NCBI GenBank assembly: GCA_003290165.1 | Contig: QNQO01007626.1 | Location: 1-64,000, forward strand | Source of the DNA: Berberis thunbergii | Taxonomy: Eukaryota; Streptophyta; Magnoliopsida; Ranunculales; Berberidaceae | Reading direction: 5' to 3' | DNA: 64,000 nt | Part shown: piece after piece, positions 10,201-21,589 of the stretch | Layout: each line of letters opens with the position of its first letter | Position numbering within the stretch: the stretch's first letter is position 1 | Translations under genes and position numbers: made by a program | The notes under the pieces: generated by a model | The model's input: only the letters and a program-made list of their open reading frames with translations | Told to the model about the DNA's origin: nothing | The model's database searches: none

Positions 10201-12606
10201 AAGACTTGGAAGAGAAATCTGTTACCATAATTAGTCCTCCACATTTTCTGAATGAAATCTTCCTTGGCTTCACAAACATGTTTAGACACTCTACACTCCT
10301 TTACAGAGCGAGAATAAGTCTTTACCAATGAGGGGAGAGGAGAAATTTTTGATTCTTTTGAACTTAGGCGGAAAATGATTGTGGGGTCAGAATATCTTGG
10401 TGATAGAAGCTCAGGGGAAAAGCAACGAAATGGAGATGAGTACTCAAAAAGTTCACGTCTCACCTTATTTGGGTTTGGTTTTTGCAGGCAAACCAAACTC
10501 GAAAATGATCTCATTTCATTTCAACACTAGTTTTGTGTCATGTGTAGTAGAGTTTCTTGGATTCACTTACATGATCTATGTGCGAATCTCTATAATTTTG
10601 TTATGAGTCCCACGATCATGAATGAATTGTTAAAGTATTGGACGCGTAAAGCGAAGGTGCCCCAAGCATTGTGTACTGAGCAGGACGTGCCGTGGCTAGT
10701 GTGCCCTGTGCACTCTGTTCTTTTATTATGTGTTGCCTTCAAAGCCTAAATCCTTACTGAACCGCATAGTATTGTAAAACTTTGTCCTCACAGTGTCTAC
10801 GAAGATATGATTCGTGATTTTGTTACCTACATTTTGTATTATTTTGTACTACCCTAACCCACAAATACAAAGAATACAAGCAATTCTTGAGTTAAAATTT
10901 TACCAAAAGCTGAAGTAAGTTGAAATAGGACAGGTGAAATTCTGCAAAGTGGAATAAATCAATAATCATCTAGATCCATTGACTTATCATATTTATTTGG
11001 GATTCTTTTATTAAAATCGGTGTTTCTATCAGTCAGGAGTTCGTCTTGTGCGTGGGAATTGTCAAGGATGTTCAACCTCAAAAGATAGTTCTTAATGATG
11101 GCACAGAGGTCCCATATGGCCTGTTAGTGTGGTCTACAGGTGTTGGCCCCTCAACATTCATAAGATCTCTTCCCTTTGCAAAATCACCAGGTGGAAGGTA
11201 GATGTTTGGTCCTTTGCATACTATCTTGATTTTGACTGTCTAAACTTCTTAAACTTTAAACATGTTTCTCTTCTTTAATTGATTGGTTCCTATCTAATAG
11301 TACCTCTCTATGTGAACAGGATTGGCATTTCTTTAAATGGTAGAGTTCTTATCTAATGGTACCTCTCTGTGTGAACAGGATTGGCATTGATGATTGGTTA
11401 CGCGTCCCTTCTGCGCAAGATGTGTTTGCAATTGGTGATTGCAGTGGGTTCCTCGAAAGTACTGGAAACCGGTACTTCCAGCTCTGGCCCAAGTAAGTTG
11501 CGAGTGCCTAATTTGTTCTTCACCCCAATTATTCAAGTCATCTAAATGCTGAAATAAAGGGCATCATCTCTCATCACCCAATTATTCAAGAAACCATCTT
11601 TTGTTTACTTCTTTAATGGTGTTTAGGACTGGAACTTTTTTTAGTTTTAACCTCGTTTCTAGTTTAATGGGTGTATGTTATACTATATTTGAGAGAAAGG
11701 TCAATCTGAGCCAAGCCGAATGGGGCAAAAAATGGCCGGTCTATGATAATAGGTTGACTTGAAAGATGTTTGTCATACGGACATCTAAACATAGCAATCG
11801 TAGATAAATATAAGAGAATAAAAGTTCAGGTAAGAATCTATTAAAAAGAGGGTTTGCCCCTCTCACAATCATTTTCACCAGAAAAAGACCTCAAGACCAT
11901 TTCAGCGTTATAAAAGAAGTTGGAGTATAAGTTGATTGAGATATAGCCACTTGGTTGAGCTTGAAGTTGAAATCCTCATTTTTATGGTAGAAATATCCAA
12001 GGGCGGACTTTGTGATCAAGTAATATTGTTTTAGATACAGTAGTTGATTCTCACTGATAGGTTTTCCTTTTGACCCATCTGAAATCTGCTTTTCAGTTTT
12101 TTTTCTTTCTTTTAAATCTGTTTTCTTTCCATTTTCAACTTAACCTCCAAGTGAACCTAGGCATGTTGTAATTGCATGTCTGTCTGGGATGCTTGAATAG
12201 GTTGCAGAGAGGCAGGGGAAATATTTAGCAGCTCTTCTTAACCAGATTGGCAAAAATAATGGGGGTCGTGCAAACAGTGTGAAAGATATTGAACTTGGTG
12301 CACCCTTTGTTTACAAGCACTTGGGTAGCATGGCAACTGTTGGCAGGTACAAGGCCCTTGTGGACCTCAGGCAGAGCAAGGTCAGTCCCTCTACAGATCA
12401 TTTTATCTGTCGAAACTGAGTGGGTAACTAGTAACAAACTTTTTTTTGTTCAGGAAGCAAAAGGTTTGTCCATAACAGGGTTTGTTAGCTGGTTCATTTG
12501 GCGATCAGCATACTTGACTCGTGTCATCAGCTGGAGGAACAGATTTTATGTAGCTGTCAACTGGGCTACTACATTTGTGTTTGGACGTGATATTAGTCGC
12601 ATCTAG
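7246..12606 (+). CDS. NDA: Internal alternative NAD(P)H-ubiquinone oxidoreductase (NDA type), eight exons, frameshifted
   Basis: This type II NAD(P)H dehydrogenase oxidises matrix NAD(P)H and passes electrons to ubiquinone without pumping protons, on the inner mitochondrial membrane. Exons: 7246-7742, 8708-8921, 9035-9195, 9412-9477, 11033-11197, 11379-11492, 12201-12380 and 12454-12606. Visible motifs are the FAD-binding GTGWAA in exon 1, [10 protein letters not shown], the NAD(P)H-binding [13 protein letters not shown] in exon 3, VTLIE at the exon 3 end (the acidic residue usually favours NADH), AIGDCSG in exon 6, and the C-terminus FGRDISRI, as in Arabidopsis NDA1/NDA2. The ATG at 7246 is in frame, but the ATG at 7285 starts a better presequence (MTWFRKLL...). 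Three single-base indels break the frame: an extra base near 7597-7600, an extra G at 11054-11056 and a missing A near 11465. All lie in homopolymer runs. Otherwise the exons and splice sites look intact. Confidence 0.9.
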
Positions 12607-12689
12607 AATACAAAAAGGTACTAGAATCACATACTTGGAACATATAATCAATGCATGTTTGTGTGTGAAACTTTCTGTTATCTCCTGTG

Positions 12690-12797
12690 TAGGGTTTATT
12701 TGGTGGCCTTGAAGCTCTACTAAACCATAAACTTGGGGAACCCGTTGTCACACCAGTTCAGCTGGGCTATCATGTCTATGCAGAATCTAGCATCTGA
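12690..12797 (+). other. Exon-like open segment after the NDA stop
   Basis: Eighty-odd bases after the NDA stop there is a plausible acceptor (TGTGTAG, ending near 12692). It is followed by an open segment of about 34 codons containing GGLEALL and LGYHVYAE, closed by TGA at 12797. A GT lies shortly after the NDA stop (AAAAAGGTACTAG), so a 3' UTR intron or alternative terminal exon is possible. I do not recognise the peptide. Confidence 0.3.
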
Positions 12798-12799
12798 AA

Positions 12800-13340
12800 T
12801 CAGTACGGAACGACGGATTAATTTTAAAATAAGTTGTTACATGTTTATGATTTCCACGCAGAACAGAAGGGAAGAAAATCCAATGAGTAATGACGCATTT
12901 ATATAGATTCATGATTTGTTGGAATTCTACATGTTTATGATTTTTATATTGAACTGAGAGAAAAAACTCTTAACACAATAAATTATTTCTTTTTTTCTAG
13001 AAATTTATCAGGTAGGCTTTGAATAGTTATAAGAGTTATTTCGTCATTACACCAAATTTTACACCCAAAGGGGCAAAACAGGCTCCATCTTTTCCAAATG
13101 TTTCCAGGAAACAAAAAAAAAAAAAAAAAAAATCAATGAGTAGCAACACACAAATTGTGGATAACATACAGTAAAGCAACTTCAAACTACTAACATCATT
13201 TATCAGATGCGGTGTGGATGGAGTGGATCCTTAAAGAGGATAAACTCTCAATGCATGGTCCTCGAAAAAAAAAGTCTTGAAGTTCCTTTTCTCTACTTTA
13301 TCATCGACAGTACTGACATTGTCTTCATTGTCATCATTCA
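12800..13340. other. AT-rich region downstream of NDA
   Basis: Nothing beyond a poly-A run near 13110-13130 and scattered A/T-rich sequence. It probably contains the 3' flank of the NDA gene. No poly(A) signal stands out. Confidence 0.4.
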
Positions 13341-13382
13341 TCATTCTGATCTGTAGTCCCCGGAAGTAAGGGAGAGATCGAC

Positions 13383-13592
13383 ATGGCAGTTTCTGCGGGG
13401 AGAGTCATCAATAGTGACATTGTTACACACCGTGAATTCTCGGTTTTGCCTGAAACTGCCAGCGGTCTTCCTCTCACCTTCTTCAACTTCCCATTGCTCC
13501 ATTACCTTCATAAAAAAAATGAAGAAAAAATTGTTATGATCCATCAGCCACTACTACATGGTAACACAAGCATTTTTGTTAGGTTCACCTAA
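13383..13592 (+). pseudogene. Short coding-like fragment, possibly the N-terminus of a BAHD acyltransferase
   Basis: The open frame of 69 codons starts MAVSAGR. It contains SVLPETASGLPLTFFNFPLL, which resembles the early LPLTFFD segment of plant BAHD acyltransferases (malonyl- or coumaroyl-transferase group). The frame then runs into the MITE at 13580 and stops. No HXXXD or DFGWG motif follows, so at best it is an N-terminal remnant. The family call is an inference from one short motif and could be wrong. The opposite-strand frame over the same bases looks like a shadow. Confidence 0.25.
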
Positions 13593-13977
13593 ACCGTGAA
13601 TCAAATTGATTTAGGTTGGTTTTAAAATTTTCAAACCGAAACCGAATCGACCATTAACAAAACCGATCCGAAGCTGAACCGATTCTAATTTATGCAAAAC
13701 GTAATCGAACCGAACCGACTAAAATTGAACCAAAACCAAAATAAAACCGAACCGATTGACTATTTTAAACATATTGTATTACTTACATATAAAAATATAT
13801 TATTTATTATATATATTTGGTCGATTCGGTTTGGTCGGTTAAAATCACATAGAAACCGAAAATCGAATCGACTACTTCGGTTTTGAATTTTTTAAAACCG
13901 AAACAGATCCGAACCTGGTTCGGTTTAAATCGGTTCGGTCGGTTTAATCGGTTTGATTGGTTTTTTGTTCAACCCTA
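13580..13977. mobile_element. hAT-type MITE, copy 1 (398 bp)
   Basis: This AT-rich fold-back element is built from CGGTTCGGTT- and AACCGAACCG-like repeats. It is flanked by the 8-bp duplication ATTTTTGT (13572-13579 and 13978-13985). The right end is CAACCCTA. The left end begins TAGG, but the next ~30 bases present in copy 2 are missing. Copy 2 is at 56421-56834, same orientation. The 8-bp duplication and YAGGGYTG-like ends indicate the hAT superfamily. No transposase, so non-autonomous. The frame at 13692-13886 is spurious. Confidence 0.85.
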
Positions 13978-13985
13978 ATTTTTGT

Positions 13986-15730
13986 TATTAAGGCAAAATT
14001 TTGAAGAAGCAAGATTTCATCGGAAACATTTATTAAGTTATCTATCATTACAAATTGCTGAAGGTTCGACATATACAGCTAGTGCTTAGAATATTGTTCT
14101 TGATTTTGTTATTATTTATCTAGTTGGACCAAAAATGTTATCTACTTCTCTAACGAGAATTGCCCCGTGAACTACACCGGGGTGCTTATATCCGTCGAGA
14201 TTCTGGAATTTCGACACATGGTATAACAAGAAAAGACAGCTCATGTTACCTAAACAGCAAATTTTCCTTGGTTGCAACGTTAATTACTTATTTGCCCTCG
14301 GATCTATTTGTCTGAACTGAACAGTGAATCACCCTTAAATTCGTAAATATTTCTGATTTTTTAAAAAGTCCCCCACATTTCTTAATATTTACAGGAAAAA
14401 TCAATAGTAGATAAACAGTAATAAAGGGTATCTGTTTTCTTTCAATAAAAACACTATTACAGTTTATTAATCATTTTCCCCTCTCAAATTCATATTATTT
14501 ACTATTAAAATAAGTTTATCTCAAATATTAATTAATTATATATAAGTCCTTAATATAATTGTTTGATCCGATATGCTTTAGGCATACAAAAAGAAAAATT
14601 GGCACGTGCAATTTTTTTTAGCTAATGTACCAAAATTAGTATAATAGTTGGTTAGCCAACTTAAATTTTTTTAGCCAAATCACCCAAAATTTTAATTTGT
14701 ACTTATTAATTTTGTAAATAAAATCAATAATAAGTTTATGTTGAAATTCAAATTTTTTTATCTTGCATAATTATATATTAATTTCTATTTCTTCACCATA
14801 TGGATAAATTAGTTAAATATGGAATTTTCAAGGTTTTTTTTGGAGGGATCGTGTATTACTCCAGTAAAACCCTTCATCATTTATTTGATAAGTGTTGAGC
14901 AATGTTGAAGGCACGATCCAATGATGAGGGTGCACGTGAATACACACTACAAATAAACATTGTCTGGCAGTACTCCACAGTTATGAGTATCGAAGGCATG
15001 ACCCAACCGCTAGAAGTGGCATGTCCAAGGCATGACACAAATGCACGATTACACACTATAAGAACAGTGTATGGTCGTGCCACCGGCATGAAAAAGTATA
15101 TTTCTTCCAAACACAAGATCAATGTACTGATTATATGGTATTAGCGGATCACCACAATTTCTTAACTGTAAAAAGAATAGTCTTAGAACTCTTATGGTGG
15201 TAAATTTTTTTGATCCTAGTCAAGTACTTATAACTCTTATGGTGGTAAAAACTTTTGTTTTTAGCATAATAAATCAAGTAAGGAGAATTATATTTTTTGC
15301 ATTATATCAAAACAATCCACTTCCATAATCGTGTGAGAATGTAAAACTCGTGTAATTTAAGTTGGTAAAATGTGTGTTAATGGCTAATAGAGTACCAACT
15401 CAGCGATAGGCTTGTCGCATATAGAATAAGAGGCTCAAGATTTGAATTCCGCCAAAATGTGTATTATTTAATAGTTAGAGATGACACTACAATGCCATCT
15501 TAGGTACATTATGTTAGTGTGTGCTATCTGAAACAACGCAAGCTATGCGGCACCCTCACATTTGTGATTTTTAAGGTGTCAAATATAGCTTCTTCTCCTT
15601 CCTTTTTTTTTTTTTTTTTTTTTTTTACATATATTGTAACTTCAATGATTGTAAACGACACTTATACTTTGAAAGTGCAAATTAATAAGTGCTTAAATAA
15701 AAAAAAACTTTTCTATAGAAGATGAAAATT
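13986..15730. other. AT-rich intergenic region
   Basis: No supported gene. Both strands of 14877-15144 are open over about 80 codons (+ strand contains EGMTQPLEVACPRHDTNARL), but I recognise nothing there. Two short direct copies of CTTATGGTGGTAAA lie near 15191 and 15238. At 15365-15465 a stretch with A-box- and B-box-like motifs may be a SINE remnant. A T-run of more than 20 bases lies at 15604-15626. Confidence 0.4.
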
Positions 15731-16271
15731 GAACTCACTTGAGCAATATCTCCCAGTGTAACCAGGACCGAGTCAACCTGAGGTGACACAAAACCCAGCC
15801 GGAATCCGCCAACATAGAATGCTTCCGGCACCTGATTTGATACTGCAAAGCAATCACTTTGGGATAAAACCGACCCAAAAAATTTGGTTTAATATTAGTA
15901 ACACCCTCCGAAATCCACATCAATGAACAAAAACGAGGATCTTTAATCTCATGTAATTGCTTATCAAACCCGACGACGCACGCTAGCGACTCAATGATCT
16001 CAACCCCAAGTTTCTCCAACCCACGAGCTAACTCATTCAAGGACCGACCCCAAGTTTCTCCCAACCCATGAGCTAACTCATTCAAGGACCGAGTTGACTC
16101 GGTGGAGGAGGATGCATGGTCTATGCAAAATGATTCTCCAGGGGATTCATTGCCATTGTCGTAACCGAGAGGCCATGTTTTGGAGAAGGAATGGTGTTTT
16201 TGATCAGAAGGGAGGGTAAAGAGGGAGAGTGACTCGGACTCGACGGAGTGGGGGAGCTGGGAGGGAATAGG

Positions 16272-16799
16272 TGTTGGAATGTGTATAGCAAATTACCAAC
16301 ATTAAAACAAAAGATGTGTCTTTTGATTTAAGAAATGTGTCTTTTGTCTTTTAAGAAATGTGTCTTTTGCACTTAAAGACAAAAAATGTGTCTTTTAAGA
16401 AAGGATGTGTTTGATCAACACACCCTTTTGTTCTCTATACATTGCAGAGAAATCAAGTCTTCAAGCACATTAATATTGTCTAGAGTTATTCATTCTTCTT
16501 CACTTCTGAGAAAGATCACATTCTGTAAATTCGCCAGAGCCAACACCCTTGTGTTATGGTGTTGGTATTAGATAGTTGAATTCTGGTAGTCAGGCGCCTA
16601 AAAAACTACAGCACCGAGTAGGGGCAAATTCTGTCTATAGGACATAGCATGTCCGCTAGCCTCTATCTGCAATACAAGTTAGTAGATTTATTTATTTTAT
16701 TTGATTTTGTTGTAAGTAATTTATAATACAAATAGTATTTGTATTGTTACATTACTTTTTTCAAACAAATTTATACATTGTTTTGATTGTTCTCCAACA
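16272..16799 (+). repeat. 5' LTR of copia element 1
   Basis: 528 bp, TGTTGGAATG to TCCAACA. It contains repeated AAATGTGTCTTTT motifs and a CTCTATACATTG promoter-like stretch. Compared with the 3' LTR it lacks about 60 bp lying between two CTCTATCT repeats, which looks like a repeat-mediated deletion. Confidence 0.92.
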
Positions 16800-16815
16800 A
16801 TCTATAGACAAAATT

Positions 16816-19800
16816 ATGGAACAATCAGATAATGACGCCAAAGCCAATGTTGTTGAGGATGGAAACAAGTCCAAGCCCAAGTACTAAATTCAGAAAAAGA
16901 AAAACAAGTATGATGGAAAACACCCACACTCACATGCACTTGCTCCAAAAGGGAAGAATTTGAAACAAATTAAAGGTGCATGTTGGGTATGTGGAAAACC
17001 TGGACACAAGGCACAAGATTGTCGCCACAAGAAGGAAAATCCTACTACAAACAATAAAGGCCATGCCAATATTGCTGAAGACTTTGTTAGTGTTGTTTCT
17101 GAAGTCAATATAATGACAGATAGTAAGGATTGGTGGGTTGACACTGGTGCAACAAGGCACATATGTGGAAACCGAAATATGTTTGTCACCTATACTCCTA
17201 TCAATGGTGAAGAAAAGTTATTCATGGGCAATGCATCTACTGCAAGTGTTGCTGGCAAAGGGAAAGTGGTCCTGAAATTTACATCTGGCAAAGACCTTAC
17301 CCTGATGGATGTATTGCATGTTCCTCAAATTACTAAAATCTTGTGTCTTGTTCTGTTCTAAGCCAAAAAGGCTTTAAACTTGTATTTGAATCTGCCAAGT
17401 TCGTTTTCACTAAAGGGAGAACATTTGTTGGAAAATGCTACTTGACTGAACGGATTTTTAAACTCAATGTATTATTTTTGGATGATAGTAATAATATAAA
17501 TAGGAATAATTCAATTTATTTGCTTGAGTCTTCTACATTATGGCATGATAGATTAGGACATGTTAATTTTAGATCTTTACGTAGAATGGTTAATCTTGGC
17601 TTACTTCCTAAATGTACAATTGACAATTTACATAAATGTGAAACTTGTGTAGAATCGAAATTTGCCAGTAAATCTTATAAGTCTGTAATGGAAAAATCAA
17701 ATGAATTGTTAGGATTAATACATACAGATTTGGGTGATTTCAAATCAAACCCAACTCAGAGAGGAAAGAATTATTACATTACTTTCATAGATGATTACAG
17801 TAAGTACTGTTATGTTTATCTACTACGTACCAAAGATGAGACTTTGAATATGTTCAAGACATATAAGGCTGAAGTCGAAAATCAATCAAACAAGAAAATC
17901 AAAATTCTAAGATCAGATAGAGGAGGAGAATATGACTCCAATACTTTTATAGAATTTTGTGGCTTCACATGGAATTATTCATCAAACAACTGCACCATAC
18001 ACTCCCCAACAAAATGGGGTTGCAGAGCATAAGAACATAAGTTTGAAAAACATGATTATTTCCTTGTTAAATAGTTTTGGGTTGTCATTAAAAATGTGGG
18101 GTGAAGCCTTGCTTACTGCAAACACCATCTTGAATAGAATTCCACCGAAAAAAAAGTGATCAAACTCCATATGAAAAATGGAACAAAAGACAACCAACCT
18201 ATAAAATACTAAAAGTGTGGGGTTGTCTAGCAAAGGTTTCAGTACTACTTCCAAAAAGGGTTAAACTTGGACCTAAAACGGTTGACTGTGTGTTTATTGG
18301 ATATGCCAATAATAGTGCAGCATACCGATTTCTAGTCATTAAATCAGGAATTTAAGATATTCATACGAATACTATCATTGAGTCCAATGATGCTGAATTT
18401 TTTGAAAATATATTTCCTTACAATGATAGGCATACTGGAAATAAAAGAAAAGCACATGATTTTAATCATGCTAATGACGCTTCATCATTCGGTGTTCAAG
18501 ATAAAGACTTGGAACCGAATGAATCTACACCGGTTGTCCAAGAACAACAAATAGAGCCAATGAGAGGGAAAAAAGTCAAGATTGCTAAAGATTTTGGACC
18601 TGACTTTTTAATGTTTCTCACTGAGGGTGAACCACAAACCTACGAAGCAACTATCACCTCTCCTGAATCTATTTATTGGAAAGAAGCAATAAATAGTGAA
18701 ATTGATTCTATCTTACAAAACCATACGTGGGAATTAGTAGATTTACCTCCAGGTTGTAAGCCAATAGGTTACAAATGGATTTTTAAAAGAAAGTTAAAGC
18801 CTGATAGTACAATAGAAAAATATAAGGCTCGTCTAGTAGCCAAAGGATACCGTAAAAAACAAGGGCTAGATTTCTTTGACACTTACTCACCAGTAACTAG
18901 AATTACATCCATTAGGATGCTAATTGCAATTGCTTCTATTTACAATTTGGAGATACACCAAATGGATGTAAAAGCAACATTTTAAATGGTGAATTAGATG
19001 AAGAAATTTATATGGAACAACCCAAAGGTTTTGTGGAAAAGGTCAAGAGAAAGGTTTATAAGCTTGTACAATCTCTTTATGGACTTAAACAAACACGTAA
19101 ACAATGGCATGAAAAGTTTGATCATACAATGATATCACATGGATTTCGGATCAATGAATGTGATAAATGTGTTTACATCAAACAATTTGACAATGGTTCT
19201 ATTGTCATTGTATGCTTGTATGTTGATGACATGTTCATCATGGGACCAAACTTGGATATCATAAACTCAACTAAGAAATTATTGAATTCGAGTTTTGATA
19301 TGAAAGACATGGGTAAAGTTGATGTAATTTTGAGAATAAGAATTCTAAGAAAATAATGATGGCTACATACTTACCCAATCACATTATGTGGAAACAATTT
19401 TGCAAAAATTTGGTCATTTTGATTGCAATTCGGCTAAAACACCTTATGATCCAAGTTGCCATCTCAAGAAAAATAAGGGAGAAAGTCTCTCAATTGGAAT
19501 ACTCGTGTATCATTGGGACACTACAATACATTACAATTGTACTAGATCGGATATTGTTTACTCAGTAAATAGATTGGCTAGATATACTATCAAACCATCC
19601 AAGGACCATTGGGTAGTTTTGGTCAGAGTATTGCGATACTTGAAGTTCACAATCAACTATGAATTACATTATACAAAATATCCTCAAGTTTTGGAAGGAT
19701 ATACAGATGCTAATTGGATATCCGATAAAACTGCAAAATCCACAAGTAGATATGTATTTACACTTGGTGGGGCAGTAGTGTCGTGGAAATCACAAAAACA

Positions 19801-20164
19801 AACGTGTATAGCACGTTCCACAATGCATTTGAATTTATAGCCTTAGATCAGACTGCTGAAGAAGCAGATTGGCTGAGAATTTTTTTTAGAAGATATTCCA
19901 TTATGGTCACAACCTGTGACTACTATATGTATTCACTGTGACTGCATGGCAGCCATTGCGCGAGCGAAAAATAACGTTTACAATATCAAGTCTAAGCACA
20001 TAAAACGATGGCATAACACAATAAAACAATTGCTCAAAACTGGGATCATTTCAATTGACTATGTGAAGTCAAAGGATAATATTGTGGATCAACTTACAAA
20101 GGGTATACCAAAAGAGCAAATGTTAATATTATCGAGGGGAATGGGCATAAAGCCAATCCAATGA
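16816..20164 (+). pseudogene. copia element 1 gag-pol remnant
   Basis: A short start (MEQSDNDAKANVV) runs into a stop near 16885. After it come the gag zinc knuckle [14 protein letters not shown] (about 16981), the protease motif [10 protein letters not shown] (17141), the GAG_pre-integrase HDRLGHVN (17543), and the integrase core with LIHTDLGDF, DDYSKYCYVYL and RSDRGGEY (17720-17930). The integrase frame breaks near 17960 and resumes. RT follows from about 18509 with KARLVAKGY and HQMDVK. It breaks after KATF at 18985, where one T is missing in a T run, then continues with QSLYGLKQ and the catalytic YVDDM (19218). RNase H follows with TDANW (19705) and CDCMAAI (19940), ending at 20164. The N-terminal gag core is deleted. 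At least six frame breaks exist. Confidence 0.88.
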
Positions 20165-20707
20165 GGAGTATACCTGGCGGAAACCTAACCCAGCCAAATG
20201 AAATTTCAAGGCCTAGGTTCAAAAAGGCAAACTAGTTAGGTGAAACTCAAAATATAGAGTGTACACATTTACCCATTCCTATGATAAGAAATGTATACTA
20301 CTTATGATGGTCAGGGTGAATATTTATTTATTTATTTATTTATTCTTAATGACATTAATCTCTTGAGAGATAAGATGAATACAACATGGTATTAATAATT
20401 TATGAGAATGATATGGCTGAGTTCTCTAAAACTCTCATGAATCCGGGATTTGTTCAAAACCAAAATGAACACAACCATATGAATTGAAAAATGTTAAGAT
20501 ATAATATGTGTGATGCTCATTGTCTTGGTTTACTAAACATGGTGAACAGTTCAATGTCTCCTATACACACTGTGTCACCAGTAGATCCAATAATAAGTAT
20601 TCACTAAGGACGGTTCAAGTCCAAAAGAAACATCTCCCGATGCATATTATGTCTAAGTTTCTCTCCAGAAGATAACTTTGTATATTTACTATACAAATGT
20701 GGGGTAT
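20165..20707. other. 3' untranslated internal region of copia element 1
   Basis: No coding sequence. It contains a (TATT)n run near 20322-20345 and ends in the purine-rich tract beside the 3' LTR. Confidence 0.7.
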
Positions 20708-21314
20708 TGTTGGAGTTTGTATAGCAAATTATACCAACATTAAAGACAAAATATGTGTCTTTTGATTTAAGAAATGTGTCTTTTATCTTTTGTCTTTTAA
20801 GAAAGATGTCTTTTGCACTTGAAGACAAAAGATGTGTCTTTCAAGAAAGGATGTGTCTGATCAACACACCCTTTTGTTCTCTATATATTGAAGAGAAAAT
20901 CAAGTTCTTCAAACACATTAATATTTTCTAGAGTTATTCATTCTTCTTCACTTCTGAGAAATATCGCAATCGGTAAATTCGCCAGAGCCAACACCCTTGT
21001 GCTATGGTGTTGGTATTAGATAGTTGAATCCTGGTAGTCAGACGCCTAAAGAACTACAACACCGAGTAGAGGTAAATTTTGTCTATAGGACATTGCGTAT
21101 CCGCTAGCCTCTATCTACAAATCAAGACGTACCAACTCCGCCAATTCAAGATAGTGATTTTGCAAGCATCTCTATCTGCAATACAAGTTAGTAGATTTAT
21201 TTATTTTATTTGATTTTTTTGTAATCAATTTATAATACAAATAGTCTTTGTATTTGTATTGTTACATTGCTTATTTCAAACAAATTTATGCATTGTTCTG
21301 ATTGTTCTCCAACA
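20708..21314 (+). repeat. 3' LTR of copia element 1
   Basis: 607 bp, TGTTGGAGTT to TCCAACA. Longer than the 5' LTR by the ~60-bp segment near 21118-21180 and some small indels. It abuts the right copy of the ATAGG target duplication. Confidence 0.92.
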
Positions 21315-21589
21315 ATAGGGTGGTTGGTGAGCTGGAAGTAGCCAAGTGAGGAGATGGCAGGGAGGTGGTGGTGGAGGAAGGAAGGTGTTTGGGAGGAGAA
21401 AGGGGTAGTTGTGGTGGGTGGAGAGACATGTAGGGAGGGCGGTAGACGGTGGAGGAGGTGCGAAAATGCATCAGCGGCTTCGACTTCGGAGGAAGAGAAG
21501 TGCCTGGTTGGATGGAGGGTGTGAGTGGTGGTGCGGAGTTTGGCATGGAGAGGGACTAGTGGTTCTTCTGAGCTGAGGAAGCCATGATA

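Larger units (their letters stand above)
16272..21314 (+). mobile_element. Ty1/copia retrotransposon 1 (5043 bp), inserted in the dioxygenase exon
   Basis: LTRs at 16272-16799 and 20708-21314 begin TGTTGGA and end CCAACA. The element is flanked by the 5-bp duplication ATAGG (16267-16271 and 21315-21319). Internal order is gag zinc knuckle, protease, integrase, RT, RNase H, i.e. copia. The 5' part of gag is gone, and no tRNA-Met-type PBS follows the 5' LTR. A GTGGGGTAT purine-rich tract precedes the 3' LTR. Several frameshifts make it non-autonomous now. Confidence 0.93.
15739..21585 (-). pseudogene. 2-oxoglutarate/Fe(II)-dependent dioxygenase, exon 1 split by a copia insertion
   Basis: Removing the copia element (16272-21314) and one copy of ATAGG joins 21585-21315 to 16266-15739 into one minus-strand exon. 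Its peptide reads through the junction: before it HHHLPAISSLGYFQLTNHPI, after it PSQLPHSVESESLSLF. Further on come KTWPLGYD, RFCSLMWISEG, GRFYP, LQYQIRC and LADSGWV, the pattern of plant 2OG dioxygenases of the isopenicillin-N-synthase fold (DIOX_N then catalytic core). The exon ends GCTCAA before a GTGAGT donor at 15738. The next exon, expected to hold the last His and the Arg of the HxD...H...RxS site, is not seen. Single missing bases near 21567 and in the last codons before 15790, plus a ~45-bp tandem duplication at 16012-16092, add to the damage. The exact enzyme cannot be told. Confidence 0.75.

Noticed and set aside
14877..15144. Opposing 80-codon frames as a gene
   Set aside because: Both strands are open over the same bases with no recognised peptide, splice pattern or promoter.
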